From the NCBI RefSeq assembly GCF_030867095.1, contig NW_026775392.1, forward strand, positions 1-64,000: a stretch of 64,000 nucleotides of DNA, given 5' to 3'. Source of the DNA: Alligator mississippiensis (lineage: Eukaryota > Chordata > Crocodylia > Alligatoridae). How positions within the stretch are numbered: position 1 is the stretch's first letter; every line of letters begins with the position of its first letter. The position numbers were made by a program, and so were the translations under genes. The notes beneath the pieces were generated by a model. It was given only the letters and a program-made list of their open reading frames with translations. It was not told the origin of the DNA and searched no databases. This document shows, in pieces, positions 1 through 10,604 of this stretch.

Positions 1-59
1 TCTATGACATAGTTTGTTGTCCGCGAACTTTGCGCTTAATAGTTTGCTTTTAATGGTTT

Positions 60-580
60 GCTAGTTTGCTTTTAATACCCGAATGCAAATCATTGATGAA
101 CATGTTCTGGTCTGAAGACTGAACCCTGAGGGATGCCACTGCTCTCCCTCCACCATGATGACTCAGTTCTGTCAATCAATACGCTCTGGGTCCTACCTCG
201 TAGCCAGTTACCTCTCCACTGGACTTGAATGAAGTTGAGGCCACATTTTCCCAATTTTTTCATGCGGACTTTGTGGGAGACCAGGTCAAAGGCCTTTTTG
301 AAGTCCAAGTATATGACATCAACCTCATTTCCCCCATCCAGGTGGTGAGTGACCTGATCATAGAAGGAAATGAGGTTGGTCTGGCATGACCTGCCGTAAT
401 GAAGTCATGCTGGCTGTCCTTCGGCATGCTGCCTTGTGCTAGCCTGTCTGCTATGGATTCTTTGATAATTTACTTCAGGCATTTATCAGGGATTCAGGTC
501 AAACTCCCTGGCCTGTAGTGGCTTTGGTCCTCCCTTTTCCCTTTCTTAAAGATAGGTGTCAGAAAGACTCAGTCTCTCAT
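60..580 (-). mobile_element. CR1-type LINE fragment, reverse transcriptase part
   Basis: Read on the minus strand, the stretch encodes DFKKAFDLVSHKV at about 308-270, followed by GNWLRGRTQSVLID and SGIPQGS, the order seen in the finger/palm part of CR1-clade reverse transcriptases. Sequence up to about 580 still resembles CR1 coding DNA but is broken. No endonuclease, FADD motif or 3' end is present, so this is an internal fragment of a dead copy. Family assignment is by motif only; CR1 versus the related L3 clade cannot be separated. Confidence 0.8.
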
Positions 581-689
581 TCAATTGCTCTCTCTTTCAG
601 TCTATTTGTAGATGACTTTTCTTCACAGTGGTTTCCTACCCATTCTTGATCTGTGACCATTAAATGCATTTGGAAAAGTCCAAAGCAGA

Positions 690-1393
690 ATGCCTCTTTC
701 AGAAATGATGCCCCTGGGATCTGGATTTGGGCTCTCAGTGCTGCTCCTGGGATCTAGTTTGTAACAGACTGCCAATGTGGGCTCACCAGATTGGCTTGAG
801 ATACTTACCCTGGGCTAGAAACAGTGCCAGTGAACTCGGAGCGACCCCAAGGGTGGAGCAGGGCAGCCCTGCTCTTGGAAAAGGAGAAGCCAGTCAAAAG
901 AAGGGGTTTTCAATCCCCTCATTCGCATGGGAGGGGGTGGCTGGGATTGGGGACCTGCCACCCTGAGCCCTTGTTGGCCGGTTTGCAAGCCAGGGAGGGA
1001 CTGCCGGAGGGGATAAAAGCAGCCACTGAACTGGCATGGGAGCTGCTGACAGTGCCCTCTCTGAAGAGCTTTGAAGGCCCTGGGAGAAGAAAGCAGGGGC
1101 AGGTGGCCGAGCCTCCAGCCCTGCAGCAGAGAGGGAGCAGCGGGCAGGGCTTGGGGCAGACAGCTGGCGCCCCAAGCCCTGGTTATGTGATTGAAGTTCA
1201 CTGGTGAATAACCTTTCCTATTATTCTTGTTTTGTAAAAAAAGTGTAAATAGTTAAATCAGTTAAGTGTTAGACCTTCGTGGGACCATGGGCTGCTCTGT
1301 GGGGAGCAGGGGCCGGCTGGAAAGTAAATTGGTGCTGGCTGGAAGCCCTCCTCTACTCTTACCACACTATCCCTGATATTGGGCAGGGGTGGC
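690..1393 (+). mobile_element. LTR-like segment, 5' part (fossil)
   Basis: The segment has the look of an LTR: a GGATAAAAGC TATA-type motif near 1012-1021, a purine-rich stretch after it and AT-rich sequence with short A runs near 1230-1260. It is interrupted at 1393/1394 by the retroviral solo LTR that follows, and its sequence resumes at 2431. No internal coding region is attached. The family is not identified, the outer ends are uncertain and the copy is broken. A host promoter-like region is the alternative. Confidence 0.35.
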
Positions 1394-2424
1394 TGTCACA
1401 GACCAGCTGGGCACTGTGAGTGTTCGGTTCAGTTTCGGATCAAGGAGGCCAAGTTGGGAGTGAAGCAAAGGCAAATTTATTATAGCTTACACACACAACA
1501 GTTAACAGAAAGATAAATGCAATAAGCAGATAATGCAGTATTAAAGAGCTAATAGTAAATAATAACAACAGACAATAACAACAGATAGATGGATCGATTC
1601 TGTTGCAGGCCAACTGGGCACTGCGAGGGAATCAGCCACTGGGCTGTTTAAAACAACAGAGAGACAGACATGGGTTGGTAACTTATCGATAGTCCCTCGA
1701 TGCCAGGTCCCTCGATGCCAACTTATCGATAGTCCCTCAAAGTCAGGCGTCCTCCATCGACACTGTCAGAGGAAGATCCCTTGATCAGGATCCGAATCTC
1801 ACTCATACTGGGAGTCCGGAGTCCGGGCTTGGAACAGCAATGACCGTTCTGTTCCCTCCTTCCTTCCTGCTGGTCACCTGATGCACGTGCTTTTTATACC
1901 TAGTCTTATTCTAATCTGCTGGTTTTAGAGCCACTCATAATCTTGCCCTATAGCTGTTACCCTATGGGATTGAAAGGTGTTAAAAATTACTACCCAGACT
2001 TGGGTTTATCCAATAAGCAAATTACATGCAGCATCTTCACGTTTGAAATTAACATTACTTTGTTTAGCCTAACCCTTTTAGGTGTCTCAGAATATGCTTT
2101 CTTGGAACGTGCTTTTCTGGAATGTGTTGGGTGTGCCAGGTGGCTGGATCCAGTTTTTATCGTCAAGGCTGAACCCTGAGCAAAAACCATTAGGTCAGCT
2201 AATCTTGCAGCTACAGCTTTGCCTTTGAGGCCCAGTCAGTTCCACAATTAATACAAACAGTTAGTTTTATCGTTTTGGTTAACCTTATGACAGACAAGTT
2301 ACATTTGTGGGTTACAAGCTCACAAGCTTTATATTAGCTAAAATTACCTGTTAGGAAAAATACTGAACGCGTTCAAGAAGCACATATTTATTCATTATTA
2401 ATCCCTCTGGTTAGGGCCGTCACA
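1394..2424 (-). mobile_element. Solo LTR of an endogenous retrovirus (fossil)
   Basis: Read on the minus strand, the element begins TGTGACGG and ends CTGTGACA, the TG...CA ends of a retroviral LTR. A TATAAAA box lies near 1893-1899 and an AATAAA-type signal near 1475-1480, giving a U3-R-U5 layout. It is flanked by a perfect 6-bp duplication, GGTGGC at 1388-1393 and 2425-2430, the mark of integration. At 1031 bp with no internal region it is a solo LTR left by recombination. A short duplication with CTTATCGATAGTCCCTC occurs inside (1680-1740). The perfect duplication suggests moderate age. Confidence 0.85.
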
Positions 2425-2430
2425 GGTGGC

Positions 2431-2825
2431 AACTATTGGGCTGCCACCCGGGTTACAAGTTGAATTTCACTTGGGTCTTCCTGCATCAACCAAAGACAAC
2501 CTTTGAAACATGAGACGGTCTCTTGGCAAGAAGAAAAAAGTCAGACCCATGGATTTCCTATGAAGAATGGGGGTTTACATTGCACAGGGCTGCAGTTCTA
2601 CTTAGAAACAGGGAAGGGATCCCACTCTTCCTGATGGTTCCCCACTGTAAACACAGCACTTGACCTACCTCTCAGCAGACCCCATTTCTTGTTAATTGGA
2701 GACAGCTTTAGTTGTCAATCAAAGTCCCAAGGGGTGGGAAGATGGAGCCAGAAAGCTAGTATTGACTCTAGGTTCAATCCTGTTTTGATGGTAAGAAACC
2801 TTCCATTGTGGTGAGAAAGGAAGCA
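2431..2825. other. Unassigned sequence, start continuing the split LTR-like segment
   Basis: The first part is the continuation of the LTR-like sequence that the solo LTR split. After about 2560 I see no open frame, RNA or repeat that I can name. Confidence 0.4.
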
Positions 2826-2898
2826 GATACTGCTGGGATTTGAACCCAGACTCCCCTATTTACTGAACAGGTGCTTTTACCAACTAAGCCACAGTGCC
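2826..2898 (-). pseudogene. tRNA-Thr(AGU)-like pseudogene or tRNA-derived SINE head
   Basis: On the minus strand the sequence starts GGCACTGTGGCTTAG and carries a B box GGGTTCAAATC. The anticodon arm CCTGT-TCAGTAA-ATAGG gives AGT, and the overall match to vertebrate tRNA-Thr(AGU) is clear. Position 33, normally T, is C, and the acceptor stem has a mismatch. There is no terminator T-run. It is therefore a decayed gene copy or the head of a SINE, not a working tRNA. Confidence 0.65.
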
Positions 2899-4372
2899 CA
2901 CACATAGGAAATGCTCACCCACCCCTTTGAAAATCACCAGTTTGCTTTGGGAATTAAGACAGAAGTGTTTCTCACAAGTTAAAGAAGTTGGTGGTGGGGG
3001 CAGGTGGCCTGAGTTTGAGGCAAGGTCTTCACAGACCTGACCTGACCCCAGGGCCTGGCCCCAGGGAGTCAACGTGACTTCAGCCCAACCTGGCAGCTGC
3101 ACACCCAGTGCCAGCAGGGCCCCGCTGTCTCCTCTCTGCTAAGCGGTTCCCTCCTCCCAGGCCCCTGCACAAGGTGCATGCTCCTGAATCCATGCTCCAA
3201 AGCCGGGCAGTATCCTCAAGAAGCCATGCATGCTCATGGTGTTGTCCTCACATCTGGCATAAATCACAGAGTGGCCCATTCCTGTGTCTTGATGGAGGAT
3301 GAAGCGCTGGCTCAGGTTTCACAGGAGCTGTAACTTCACAGGAGGAGCGTGTCGTCACAAAAGGCACCAGGAGTGGGGGTGCGGGATTTGATAGTGTCAG
3401 AACGTGGTGTGCCTGGACCAGCAACAGAAGTTGCAACCTGGTCCCCGAGGCAGACAAGTGAGTTAGTCCTCACTCGAGCAAGCCACTAAGGGCTGCTATT
3501 TCCAGGCAATACCTTGCAGCAGCCACAACATGCTGTATGGCTCTTCTTCACCAGGCTTTCCTCAGAAGATGGCTTCCTTCGTCAACACGGGCGTAGCTTC
3601 TTATGAAGTCAGCTGCAGCCAGGAAAGCTTATGCCTCCTTGCATGAGTTACTCCCCCAAGTATTACCCTGCCCTGCCTTCTGCCAATATAGCCATACTGT
3701 CCCACCATCGAAGAGGGGACCATCCTGTCTGTGAAGCAGGCTGGGTTGAAGGTAAGTCACAAGCATAAAGGAGATGAAATGCAGCCATATGAGGAAAGGC
3801 TGGGAGAACCAGGTGAGGTTGGCTTGGAGAAAGTTCAGGGGGCACGTGAGGACAGTCAGTGATTTTGGACAGCTTGCCATAGAGAGGAGGGAGGAGAAGT
3901 TTCTCCCCCCACTGCAGAGGCTGCCGTCTGCACTGAGCGCTGAGACAGACGCTCCGCAACCCCGTCATAACAGCAGGGCCAGGGAACAAGGTGCCCATGG
4001 CACCCGTGGGCTCTGTTTCATCGGAGGCGGGGTAGTGCCTGGAGAAGGGCGGGTTTCATCCAGTGCACCCTGCATTTGCGCAGGATGTAGGAGTAGAAGA
4101 CGATGGTCCTTCCCAACCTCACGACTCAGAGGAGACGCTGACTCCATAGAGCTGATTCATTATTGGCACTTGCCTGGTCCTGGCATGGGCAGGGAGAAGC
4201 CCCCTGCCACTGACATGCTGCTTCAGCCACGCGGTCCACACTGGACTGGAAACAAGTTGTTTTGGCCCACGGCTTGTAAAAGGTCGCCAGTCCATGCTCC
4301 AAGTCGTGTGGAGGCAGAGACAATTACATGTAGTTAGAAAAATTCATTTTCTTGAGCAGCTGTATCTATTCA
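2899..4372. other. Unassigned intergenic sequence
   Basis: Mixed-composition DNA. Open frames here are short and show no family motif, membrane segment or splice pattern that I can support. Confidence 0.4.
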
Positions 4373-4456
4373 GCCCCACTGGCCTAATAGCAAAGACACT
4401 GGTGTCTTGGATCAAAGATTCTGGGTTCAAATCTTCTCCCACCTTCTCCCCTGGGG
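4373..4456 (+). pseudogene. tRNA-Arg-like pseudogene or SINE head
   Basis: The sequence begins GCCCCACTGGCCTAATAG, close to the 5' part of vertebrate tRNA-Arg(CCU), and has a good B box CTGGGTTCAAATC at about 4428-4440. The anticodon stem cannot be folded cleanly and the 3' acceptor half is displaced. It is a tRNA fossil, possibly the head of a tRNA-derived SINE whose body runs on to about 4680. Confidence 0.5.
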
Positions 4457-7205
4457 CAATGCAAGGGAAAGCTTCTCCTACAGAAGTACTTACTGGGTCC
4501 TCTTCCTGTCTCTGTTGGGGTAGTGGAAGAGAGACCTCTGTGTCCATGTAGGTGGTGAGAGGAGTGTCAAGGGCTAGAAATATGTGGGGGTGTTGTGGTG
4601 CAGTGAGAGCATGCTTGGGTCTGTGACTTGTCATTGGAGCTTCTAGTTTCCAGGGCCTTCCTCACAGCTGGTGTGAGGTGAGCATAGCTGGGGGCTCTGC
4701 TCTTGGACCGTATTCATGCTTTTGCACGTATCTAGACCTGCACCATCTGCCTTTCAGGTTTCTTCCCAAATTTCCCCTTGCCTCATCTTGGCATCCTACA
4801 GGGACCTGCCTGGGCTCTTTCTGCTGCTGCTCTGAGCCAGGCTCCTTCTGCGGGAGCAGCTCTGGTATGTCTCGTTGTGTTTTCCTTGCACTGTCCCTTT
4901 ACGGCTAACGCCCTCATGCTCAGCACCGCAGGGTTCGCTTTGCTTGTGGCAGTTTTGCAGCACTGGGGACTCCACGTTCTCTGCCCTGAGGATCCAGAGA
5001 CATTTCTTGGTTCTTCTCTCTGCACCGGACTGGACTCTGTCAAGTCAGAGGCAGAGCAAGTACAAGATCTGCATACATCTACTGAGGCAATTGTTGAGAT
5101 CCACCCTGGATATGATCCCAGAGAGTTATAATAGGAAATAACTGCTAGTTCAGCCCAGGAGTGCCCAGAGCATTGTTGCTGAACTCACAACATATTAAGC
5201 TCCCAATGAAATGCAGCAGCACAGTCTCCCAGCCCGAGGGACTGGGTTATCTCCTGGCTTCTCCCTTTTGTCAGCATGTGAGAGGAAGGCTGTGGTGGGT
5301 GCTGCAAGCACATGTCATCACCTGCCTCCTTGGGATGGGAGTGCAGGCAGCGATCAGGGCTGTGGCTGCTCGGCTCGTGGTGTCCCTCCATGGTGTGGGG
5401 TGGGAAGAGGCTCTGCCTGTTTGCATTGAAGGCAGGGAGGGGAAAGACAAACCTGATGAATAGGGGGTGAGGGCAAAGACCTTTCTCTTCAGCCACAATC
5501 CTGTCAGCTGCAGTATACCAGCTCTTGTCAGCTTTTAGCTGTGTTATGTGTAAGTTAGGCCATATTAGCAAATGAGGCAAAGGGAAGTAGAATAGAAACT
5601 GAGTCGGGGTAAAAGAAATTTCTTAAAAAGAGGAGCCAGTGTTAGGACATGAAATGTTAATTAAGTTTTCAGGTTAGCATCCTCTATCTCAACCAACAGG
5701 ATGATGCAAGATCATCCCCTTTCTCCCCCAGATTGGCAAAGGTCTGTCTGGTAATGCTGGATGAAAGGAGGATAAAAGGAGTGGGATGGAAAAGGGATCC
5801 ATTCCCTGTGATATGACACCCTCTGGTGTCCTTTGTTGAGGTTCCCACCTGCAAACCTAAGTGAAGATCTAATGCCTCTTAGTACTTAGTCTTCAGATTT
5901 CATAGTGTAAGAGTGATGTAGCCGTGACAGTACAGAGATGATGTGGGAGCCAAGGATCTCTCAGGGTGCTCTATCTCACTACACCTGCTGCATAGTTGGG
6001 ATAGAGTTAGAGAAGCTTTCCAATGCAGGATATTCTTGATCTAAGGAAGACTGTCTAAAGATTCAAAAGGTGGTTTCCCTGTCTCAGCTATGAAGTTGTT
6101 CCAACGTAAGATATCGCCCTAAGAAATCCTTGCCTCTCTCCAAATCTGAGTAACACGTCCCCAACAAGCTGGACGGCTCTAGAATTTTTCGATTTTTGAA
6201 GATGTAAAGATTTTACTTTGTAAGACTGCTTATTTCTACTTAGATCATGAAGTCTATACACTTATGAAATGCATGTATGTGTATTTGTGTATGTGATTCT
6301 GTATTGGATAGCAATACTCCAAGATTTGCTAAAAGTATTCATAATTGGAGACTTGCAGTAAAGATTGCTTCCTCATTCACTCCATTGAAGGAGGCTAGTT
6401 TTGCAGGAGAACAGAGGCTGTCAAAAGAAACCCTCATACCCTGAAATCGCCTTTAAGGGCCAACCAGGCTTTGTGGGAGTTGGGAGGGAATAAAAATCCC
6501 TCTGGGCAGGAAACAAGACACACGCTTCCAGAGAGGTCTGGAGAACCACGGGGAACAAGAAAACCGTTGTTTGTGATCCGATGGTGCAATGTCAGTGCAC
6601 ATGACCCCACCTCCGAAGGCTGCGTCTCCAAATCATAGTGGGCTCAGGTGTTTCTCCTGGAGTTGTTCAGATCCTGTGAGGGTGCCACCTGGCAGTGGGG
6701 GCAGCAAGACACCCTCCACAGGATCTCATCATTCCCCACCGTTGAGAAACTCTGACCTAGACATGCTCTCCCTTGCCCAGCTCCTTTAGCTCCTTTGCTC
6801 TCCACACGTCCAGGGCCCTGTCTCTCCTTGGGTGTCTGCAGGTGCAACAGGAAGAAATGTCACATGTTCACCTGCTGTTGGAGTCCAACAAATATCTGTG
6901 CAAACGAAGCAGAGGTTTTCTGGATGCTTGACATCCTGGTCTGAGAGAGAGCACTGAAGTGAAGTGACAGCAGAGAGCTCTGTCTTTGCCCCCGCGAGAA
7001 GCAGCCTCTCTGGTTGAGGACAGCAAGATCGCTGCCCGGGTAACCAAATGGATGTGAAGTCGCTCCATGGCCACAGTGATAGATTTTGTTTCCAGATTCT
7101 GGACTTGGAGCGAGGCTTTTCTTCATCATTCATTGTCATCACTGCTGTCTTCTGCCTCTGGTCTTTCTCTTTTCCATGGGTTAGGGTTCCATACTACAAG
7201 ACCCA
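4457..7205. other. Unassigned intergenic sequence
   Basis: No gene, RNA or named repeat is supported. The longest open frames, about 120-130 codons near 4780-5580, overlap on both strands and have no recognisable domain. They look like chance frames in GC-balanced DNA. Confidence 0.4.
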
Positions 7206-7288
7206 GCTGTGGTGGCCGAGTGGTTAAGGCGTTGGACTTGAAATCCAATGGGGTTTCCCCCACGCAGGTTCAAATCCTGCTCACAGCG
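7206..7288 (+). tRNA. tRNA-Ser (anticodon UGA)
   Basis: An 83-nt sequence folds as a type II tRNA. Acceptor arms GCTGTGG and TCACAGC pair with one G-T pair, then discriminator G at 7288. The A box is TGGCCGAGTGG. The anticodon arm TTGGA-CTTGAAA-TCCAA gives UGA, and a long variable arm GGGG-TTT-CCCC follows. The B box GGTTCAAATCC is canonical. It matches vertebrate tRNA-Ser(UGA) almost throughout, with one extra base after the variable arm. No intron. The downstream terminator is weak: only TTT runs follow. Confidence 0.88.
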
Positions 7289-7990
7289 TCTGTCTTTGTT
7301 TAAGTTCATTCTCCATGCAATGCAATGAAATGTTCAGTTCTGGCTATACAATAACTTCTCAGAGGATGTGGAGAACTATCCCTTGGGCTCTTAAGGAAGT
7401 AAGAATATAGTCTTCTACCTGAGGTGGAAAGCAAAATTCAAGCTAATGAACTGGAAAAAAACAAAGTGATTTCTAAAAAAATACAGTCCCAAATTCAAAG
7501 ACAGCACTGGGTCTACTATCCTCTGCCTTGGGGTTTTAGACTCCCCTTGTACTTTACAGCACAGTAAGATTCTTTTCACTCCACAGGCCAAGGGGGACAC
7601 TGGGGAGGTGAGGAGGGAGGAGGTATAGGAAGATGGGAACTACCTGCTGCAGCCAGTGATGTCCCTGGCTCACCCCAGCTCCCCATGAAGGCAATTCCCA
7701 CAGCTGGACTCCTCTGGTCAGTAGGGGAACTCCAGGACAAGACTACGAAGGACTTATTACAGCATGCATCCAACGCAAAAAGAAAAAAAATGGAACCAGT
7801 TTCTACAGGACCAACTTTACAAGCCGCAAAACAACCGTCAGAAGAACATCACCAATACGGTACACCATGTTAACATCATACTCGATGATCATCATTTGAT
7901 CCAGTGGGAGCATCTACGCCAGATGCTTACCATGCAGCAGCCTAATTAGCTCTGCAGTAAAATCTCAGGCAGGACCCACGCGAGAAGCAG
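7289..7990. other. Unassigned intergenic sequence downstream of tRNA-Ser
   Basis: AT-rich to mixed DNA with no supported gene or repeat. Confidence 0.4.
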
Positions 7991-8640
7991 TTTGCCTTTT
8001 TAGCAACACAAAATGTGGCGGCACAAATCTGTGCCACTGTTTGTGCCCCAGTGCATGCCCCTGCCTGGGTGCTTTGCAGTAGGGCACATTGTCCCACTGT
8101 TCCACCTACTGCAAGGTGGGAGGAGGGGTGGTGGGGGCACAGGGTGCCTCGGCAGGCGCTATCTCTAGCCTGCACTGAGGCACCCTGTGCCCCAGCCACC
8201 CAGGCAGCGGCACGTGCTAACAGGGGAAGCAGGCAGCCCAGTGCTGCCTGCTTCTCCCTCTCCATGCACTGTGAACCCTTGCGCTGAGGCACCTGCACCC
8301 CGCGCACCCCGTGCAGCCGGTCCCCATCTGGCTGCTCCCCTGTCTCAGCGTTTCTCAGCGCAGGGACTCCACATGTCTCAGCGCGGGACCTCCACTGCGG
8401 CGCCTCGGCACTGAGGCATGCACAAACGGGAGCAACCAGCCCAGGGCTGCCTGCTCCCCCATTTGGAGGAACCCTGCGCCCCAGTCAACCAGGGACCAGC
8501 TTGCTGGGGCGCAGGGTGCCTCAGCACGGGGGCTCGACAGCGCACGGATATGGGAGAGCAGGGAGCTCCAAGCTGCCTGCTCCCCATCTCTGCGTTGGCC
8601 CTGGCACGTGACTTTGGCTTGGTTTGCACCACCTTTTTTC
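7991..8640. repeat. GC-rich low-complexity block, probably body of a non-autonomous DNA transposon
   Basis: The block repeats variants of words such as GGCACCCTGTGCCCC, CAGGGTGCCTC and CCTGCTCCCC on both strands. This makes long overlapping open frames that are not genes. It resembles in composition the GC-rich bodies at 15.1, 17.0, 54.5 and 63.5 kb. Terminal repeats were not found, so the class is inferred. Confidence 0.4.
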
Positions 8641-9360
8641 TATTTTGTGGCAAACGTTTCAATGTCTTTTACTTTCTCCTCCCACCACTTGTTCTTTCAG
8701 TCTCAAATTTTGCTCTGGGTCTCAGCTTTAAGCGGCGTAATATGAAAGCGAAGCAATTTAAAACATCTCGGAGTAGTGTTAGTTTAAGGTGCTGAATGGA
8801 CTTTAAGGCAGCAGGAAATCCCGGGTCATGCAAACACTAACACAGTCGCGTTGACGTAAACAGGAAATGTTGTTTCCTCTACACACGGCCAAAGTGGTCA
8901 CAAATTAATTTGCTTCTGTTTGAAGCTGATGTCATTCTGCCAATGCCTAGTCTCCCTCAACAGAATTGTATCAGGTGAGTTAAAAACCAGAACAAACAAG
9001 TCACAGTTATGACAGGCACCGAGGTGTGGGAGGCAGAGACAAATTAGATAGCACCTCTTTAGGAGACCAGGAGTTGCACATGATCGGTTACTAAATGTGC
9101 CATTAGGGAATGCACCTATTGATTGGCTTAACTATGTGGAAGGCTTTGGATCTGTGTACCCTTGCAGCTCCCTGTTCTGTTACCCAGGCTAATCACCTGG
9201 CTGAAAGCAAAGTTAATTAATTTATAATCACTGTGCCAGGTAGGAGAGGAGGGCCCCTTGAGAGCAACACCTAATTGGTCTGGACAGACAGTACCTCTTT
9301 CTGATTGCTCTGCAGAGCTGTCTGTCATGTGGGCCCTGCCTGCTGCTGACTTTATCCCAG

Positions 9361-9404
9361 GTATATAAGGGCTGGGTTGAGGCAGGTGGTGGTGTTGCTG
9401 CATG
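9361..9404 (+). promoter_or_regulatory. Candidate TATA core promoter and non-coding exon 1 of the perilipin gene
   Basis: A GTATATAAGG TATA element lies at 9361-9370. About 30 bases on, a start site near 9390 would give a short leader that ends at a good donor, CATG|GTGAGA, with the intron starting at 9405. CCAAT-type words (ATTGG) occur upstream near 9122 and 9273 in either orientation. A non-coding first exon followed by an intron before the ATG exon is the usual perilipin arrangement, which supports the link to the coding exons from 10587. No transcript evidence is available, and an LTR-derived TATA box is the alternative. Confidence 0.5.
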
Positions 9405-9548
9405 GTGAGAGATTTTGGGTTTGGGTTGTGTGTGGTCTGCTCTGAGCTGTGAAGGTGTTTATATCTTTCCAGTTGCTTTTCTTGGTTTCTGGGGTAAGAA
9501 TATTTCTTGTGAGGTCTGTTTTGCTGTTCCATTTTTTTAGAAGATATT

Positions 9549-9573
9549 GGCTGGGCTGGGCTGGGCTGGGCTG
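9549..9573 (+). repeat. (GGCTG)n pentanucleotide microsatellite
   Basis: Five tandem GGCTG units lie within the first intron of the perilipin gene. Confidence 0.9.
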
Positions 9574-10604
9574 TGCAGCAGAATCTGTATTAATAACTCT
9601 TAAGGGTGCAAGTTATTAGTTCTTCCTCTAATCTAAAAAGAGCTGATTTGTGCCTTGGGCTGGGAAAAAGTCTCCCTAGTAATTCCTTGGGTGAATTGCT
9701 GCTTGACCTAGGATAAGAGCAGGATCCTGGCTCAAGAAAAGAGCCTTAGTACCTAAAGGGGATAGTCTCCCTTGGTGGCTCTGCTCCCTGGGAAGAAGGA
9801 AAGCTGTTGCACTCAAGATGCAATACCCACCTGGGCTGTGCCTAGTCACATGGAAAACCTGTGTGAGAGGCAGGCTGTGCTTCAGCTTGTGGTGTGAGGT
9901 AATGGCCTAGTTGCCTATGCTCATGCACTAGGCAGTGCTGGTTGAGGTTTCCCAAGAGTGCTGATGACTTGGTGGAGAGGGCAGGCAGGGCTGTGCTTGG
10001 AGAGAGGGCGGCCACCAGGAAACCGCAGCTGATCTAGAGAAGGGAGCTGAGGGGTTGGCTTTCCCTCCCCTTCTAGCTCTAGGAGTGGGGGCAGCAGGTA
10101 GCTCTTCCATCCTGGCTCTCTGGGCAGCAGTGAGAAGAGGCTACCTTGTCTCATGTGCAGAGGCTGTGTTCCCCATCAGTGTGTCCTGGCCCTGCACCCC
10201 AGTGGGGTGTGCTGTTGCTCCTATGTTTCCTACTATGCAGTGGATTCCTGAGCAACTTGCTGTGCTGGTGAGCAGGAGTGAAGGCCCAGGCAGTAGTACT
10301 TGGCTTGGAAATGAGGTTTTGTCATCCCTGCCCTCAGTGCAGCTGGGCCAGGCCTGAGTGCTTGGCTGGAGTGGCTCTTGTGGTCCGCTGTCTGGCTGCT
10401 GGGCTGTCCTACCCTTAGCAAGCTGCATGCTTAGGATAGCCCCCACTCCACTTCAAGGCAACTACTTGTACAAACAGCTGTGCAGCTCCTGGAAATGCTG
10501 GGTGGGGGGCAGGGAAGCTGCAGTCTCTGGGGTACTAGAAGGTATGCTGCCTGCTTAGCTCCTCGCTGCTTTCTCCTAGTTTTCAGTGACTCTATTCCCC
10601 TGCC

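Noticed and set aside
815-1207. Overlapping frames of about 127 codons on both strands
   Set aside because: They lie in the LTR-like segment, have no domain or splice context, and mirror each other because of GC-rich low-stop sequence.
3774-4337. A 187-codon plus-strand frame
   Set aside because: No recognisable motif, biased composition, overlapped by frames on the other strand; it runs up to a tRNA fossil and looks like chance.
8015-8795. Several 90-144 codon frames on both strands
   Set aside because: Produced by the GC-rich repeated words of this block; no family similarity.
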